Of a stretch of DNA of 64,000 nt, positions 62,183 through 64,000 are shown in pieces (positions within the stretch are counted from its first letter, which is position 1; each line of letters starts with the position of its first letter). The translations under genes and the position numbers were made by a program. The stretch is from contig NZ_KB905697.1 of assembly GCF_000380985.1 (NCBI RefSeq), forward strand, positions 248,001 to 312,000. Reading direction: 5' to 3'. The stretch comes from Proteiniphilum acetatigenes DSM 18083 (GTDB lineage Bacteria > Bacteroidota > Bacteroidia > Bacteroidales > Dysgonomonadaceae). The notes beneath the pieces were generated by a model, which did no database searches, was not told the DNA's origin, and saw nothing but the letters and a program-made list of their open reading frames with translations.

Positions 62183-63487
62183 TTAAAAATCTGCTGCAAT
62201 TCCGTCAGGTATAATAACATAATAGATTTCATTCTTGGATTGAGGCCTCACATCTGATGTAATATGCACCGTTACATCGGTATTTTCAGAGGTGATATAA
62301 GCGCAATTTGGGGTATTTCCATTTGGTTCCTCAACACCAGAGATAGGTTGATGAGCCCTAAGGTATGTCAATGGAATTGTTTTATCACCGATCATCGGGC
62401 GATGAAATGTTATCGCAGCTTCAGGCACATGCCTAAAGCCATCCTTAAAATCATATGTTTCGACGAAGGCATGATTTCCACTTCTCCATTCAAGCTTTTC
62501 ACCGGAGAATAACAAACGCCCTATCCGAGTTACCGTGCCATCCTTTTTGTCGGTTACCATCATACAGACCCAGGAATGGGATTCCCCTTTGAACTCTATA
62601 GTCTCTTCCTTGACCAATGATAGCGTATAGGTTCCTTCCGTCCATTCATAAGGCCGCCTTACACTGCAAAACTCCCCTTCATATCCCGCACTCTCGCACA
62701 GTCCGTTCTCGTACATCTCCACGTATTCCAGGCCTATGGGAGTTACGTGGTCACGACTCCAACGAGAGAAAATACCTCCTTTGCCTCCACCTACCCTTTT
62801 AGTCATCTCTTTGGTAGTAAATCCTCCTATATTAGTCTGAATCCCGGCATAAAATGTCTCACCGTTAAAAGCGCCGTTAAAAGGGGCTATATAGAGAAAA
62901 TAATCTGTCGACACGTCCCGGTCAATCGTTATATCCATATCTATCCGCTGGAAATCGGGTATAGAGTCTGCATAATCCCAACTGAGCACCATCAGATGCC
63001 AGGGAATTGATGGAAGCGTTATATTCTTCAACTCTGCGAGTTCATAAATGTCACCTTTAAATTCATTTATTGTGCCGGCATATTCTTCCATCCTCTGCTT
63101 CTTTCTCTCTTTCTGTATCAAGAGAAACGAATCCAGAATTTCAACCGTTTTCAAACCATTTTCATTATCTCCTTTATTGAAATACAGAGACTGCAAGAAA
63201 GGTATCATATCATCTTCAAACACACTTCCATAATATTTTTCCAGAAACAAAGGCAACTGCTGGAAAAAGCTATCCGGCCTATCCAGATGCATACTTGTCA
63301 GAAGGCTATAAGAATCTGTAGTAAAAGGGTGATAAATACTGTCTTTGTGGTGGTCGTAAAAATTGATTGCCTCATCAAATCGCGATCTGTATAACATATC
63401 TACCAATTCCTGATCGTAATTTCTCGTTTGAGAAGAAAGAGAAAGTGATCCGAAAGCAATTAACAAGACCAGAATAATGTGTTTCAT
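62183..63487 (-). CDS. Exported uncharacterised protein, DUF3472-like region
   Basis: The 434-residue protein has a signal peptide (HIILVLLIAFGSLSLSSQ) and a helical N-terminal half of about 150 residues that looks tetratricopeptide-like. The second half is beta-rich. In it, the order FYAGIQTN, GGIFSRWSRD, CESAGYEGEFCSVRRPYEWTEG resembles DUF3472 proteins, where a glycine-rich turn is followed by a PYDW motif. No enzyme activity is established for that family. The gene is alone, with 159 bases to the tRNA-His gene on one side and a 404-base gap on the other. I am confident that it is a gene but not of its function. Confidence 0.6.
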   Translation of the reverse strand: MKHIILVLLIAFGSLSLSSQTRNYDQELVDMLYRSRFDEAINFYDHHKDSIYHPFTTDSYSLLTSMHLDRPDSFFQQLPLFLEKYYGSVFEDDMIPFLQSLYFNKGDNENGLKTVEILDSFLLIQKERKKQRMEEYAGTINEFKGDIYELAELKNITLPSIPWHLMVLSWDYADSIPDFQRIDMDITIDRDVSTDYFLYIAPFNGAFNGETFYAGIQTNIGGFTTKEMTKRVGGGKGGIFSRWSRDHVTPIGLEYVEMYENGLCESAGYEGEFCSVRRPYEWTEGTYTLSLVKEETIEFKGESHSWVCMMVTDKKDGTVTRIGRLLFSGEKLEWRSGNHAFVETYDFKDGFRHVPEAAITFHRPMIGDKTIPLTYLRAHQPISGVEEPNGNTPNCAYITSENTDVTVHITSDVRPQSKNEIYYVIIPDGIAADF

Positions 63488-63891
63488 ACTACTTCTTTTA
63501 AAAAGTTGATATATCTTTTACCTTCAAGATTAACGGAAGATCATTTTTTATTAAAAGTTAACCAGGCACAATGTGGCTGAAATATAGAGCAATAAAACGA
63601 CAAAAACAAATTTTTATATATTTTTAATCAATCTATGGAAATATATTGACAATTTACCCATTCACAAAAATCAAAAGATTATGATTGCGAAGAACAACCT
63701 GAACCAATACCTGCGAACATAAGATTTTTATGCTTCAAAACAGTAAAATTTCCTCTGATATATTCTTCTTGCACGAAAAAATATTATATTTACAGAATAT
63801 TAGATGCGCCTCGGACAAGCTCAAACGAGTTTGGCTTGTCTCTCGGTTTTCACTATATTTGAAGTTGTTTTAATCAAAAAACGAATAGACT
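63488..63891. other. Intergenic region with a hairpin and promoter at its right end
   Basis: This 404-base AT-rich gap between divergent genes holds no reading frame of note. Its right end contains the 63814-63840 inverted repeat and the promoter of the DUF151 gene. No clear promoter for the minus-strand gene at 63487 was found. Confidence 0.5.
63814..63861 (+). promoter_or_regulatory. Promoter of the DUF151 gene overlapped by a long palindrome
   Basis: TTTG (63830-63833) and TATATTTG (63854-63861) are 20 bases apart, an ideal Bacteroidetes promoter. GACAAGC-T-CAAAC (63814-63826) and GTTTG-GCTTGTC (63829-63840) form a 12-bp inverted repeat with one bulged T and a 2-base loop. Its right arm contains the -33 box. 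Confidence 0.7.
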
Positions 63892-64000
63892 GTGTCAAAA
63901 AAAGTCAAACTGTCCGTATTGGGAATATCTTTCAGTCAGGTGCAGGCCGGAGCTTATGCACTTATTTTTGCGGAGGAGAACGGTATACGCCGGCTACCGA
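63892..64000 (+). CDS. DUF151 bifunctional-nuclease family protein, N-terminal fragment
   Basis: From GTG at 63892 the frame stays open to the right edge and reads 36 residues. They include VLGISFSQVQAGAYALIF followed by AEENGIRRLP, the typical start of Bacteroidetes DUF151 (bifunctional nuclease domain) proteins. The GTG start is about 30 bases after a strong promoter. The rest lies beyond the window, so domain completeness cannot be judged. Confidence 0.75.
   Translation, partial: MSKKVKLSVLGISFSQVQAGAYALIFAEENGIRRLP

Overview
The window looks like a chromosomal stretch of a Bacteroidales genome. It carries three SusC/SusD pairs, an ECF sigma/FecR pair, a one-protein hybrid two-component regulator, and many upstream sites matching the Bacteroidetes -7 box TAnnTTTG. 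Gene style is compatible with Dysgonomonadaceae or Bacteroidaceae relatives, but the genus cannot be fixed from sequence alone. No transposase, integrase, rRNA operon or CRISPR array was seen. One tRNA (His, GTG) is present.

Left part (1-7764): a truncated NupG-like permease, then a tetrapyrrole-type cluster. A protoporphyrinogen-oxidase-like flavoprotein (minus strand) is divergent from a TonB receptor, an MFS permease and HemN (plus strand). A perfect palindrome abuts the promoter between them. The set fits import of a porphyrin precursor and its finishing inside the cell.

PUL 1 (7853-24748): ECF sigma, FecR, SusC with STN domain, SusD, a large unrecognised lipoprotein, an exported FAD oxidoreductase and an FMN-binding-like protein, all on the minus strand. 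An exported GH2 beta-galactosidase and an exported class-I-amidotransferase-like hydrolase run divergently. A plus-strand promoter motif and a good terminator in the FecR/SusC gap predict an antisense RNA. A HigBA toxin-antitoxin pair and a HAD phosphatase follow, then PUL 2 (26742-32460), a bare SusC-SusD-DUF3823 set with no enzyme or regulator beside it.

PUL 3 and neighbours (32840-57117) are the most interesting part. A SusC/SusD pair, a GH127-type beta-L-arabinofuranosidase, two tandem anthrax-lethal-factor/PPEP-like metallopeptidases, a DUF5695-like protein and an S9 serine peptidase lie on one strand, ending in a terminator. A divergent hybrid two-component regulator sits at the head of the set. 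Convergent with the regulator, and overlapping its stop codon, are a glycyl radical enzyme and its activase. The enzyme carries all the residues I recall for trans-4-hydroxy-L-proline dehydratase (HypD). A Xaa-Pro aminopeptidase lies next to them. Together these genes spell a route for plant hydroxyproline-rich glycoproteins such as extensins: removal of beta-L-arabinose from hydroxyproline, cutting of the proline-rich backbone, uptake, and dehydration of free hydroxyproline. I know of no described locus that joins these steps. This is an inference from gene content.

Right part (57235-64000): a lipoprotein S41 peptidase, rpiB and transketolase (pentose phosphate steps), a SpoU-type RNA methyltransferase, tRNA-His with its own terminator, an uncharacterised exported protein, and the start of a DUF151 bifunctional-nuclease gene at the right edge.
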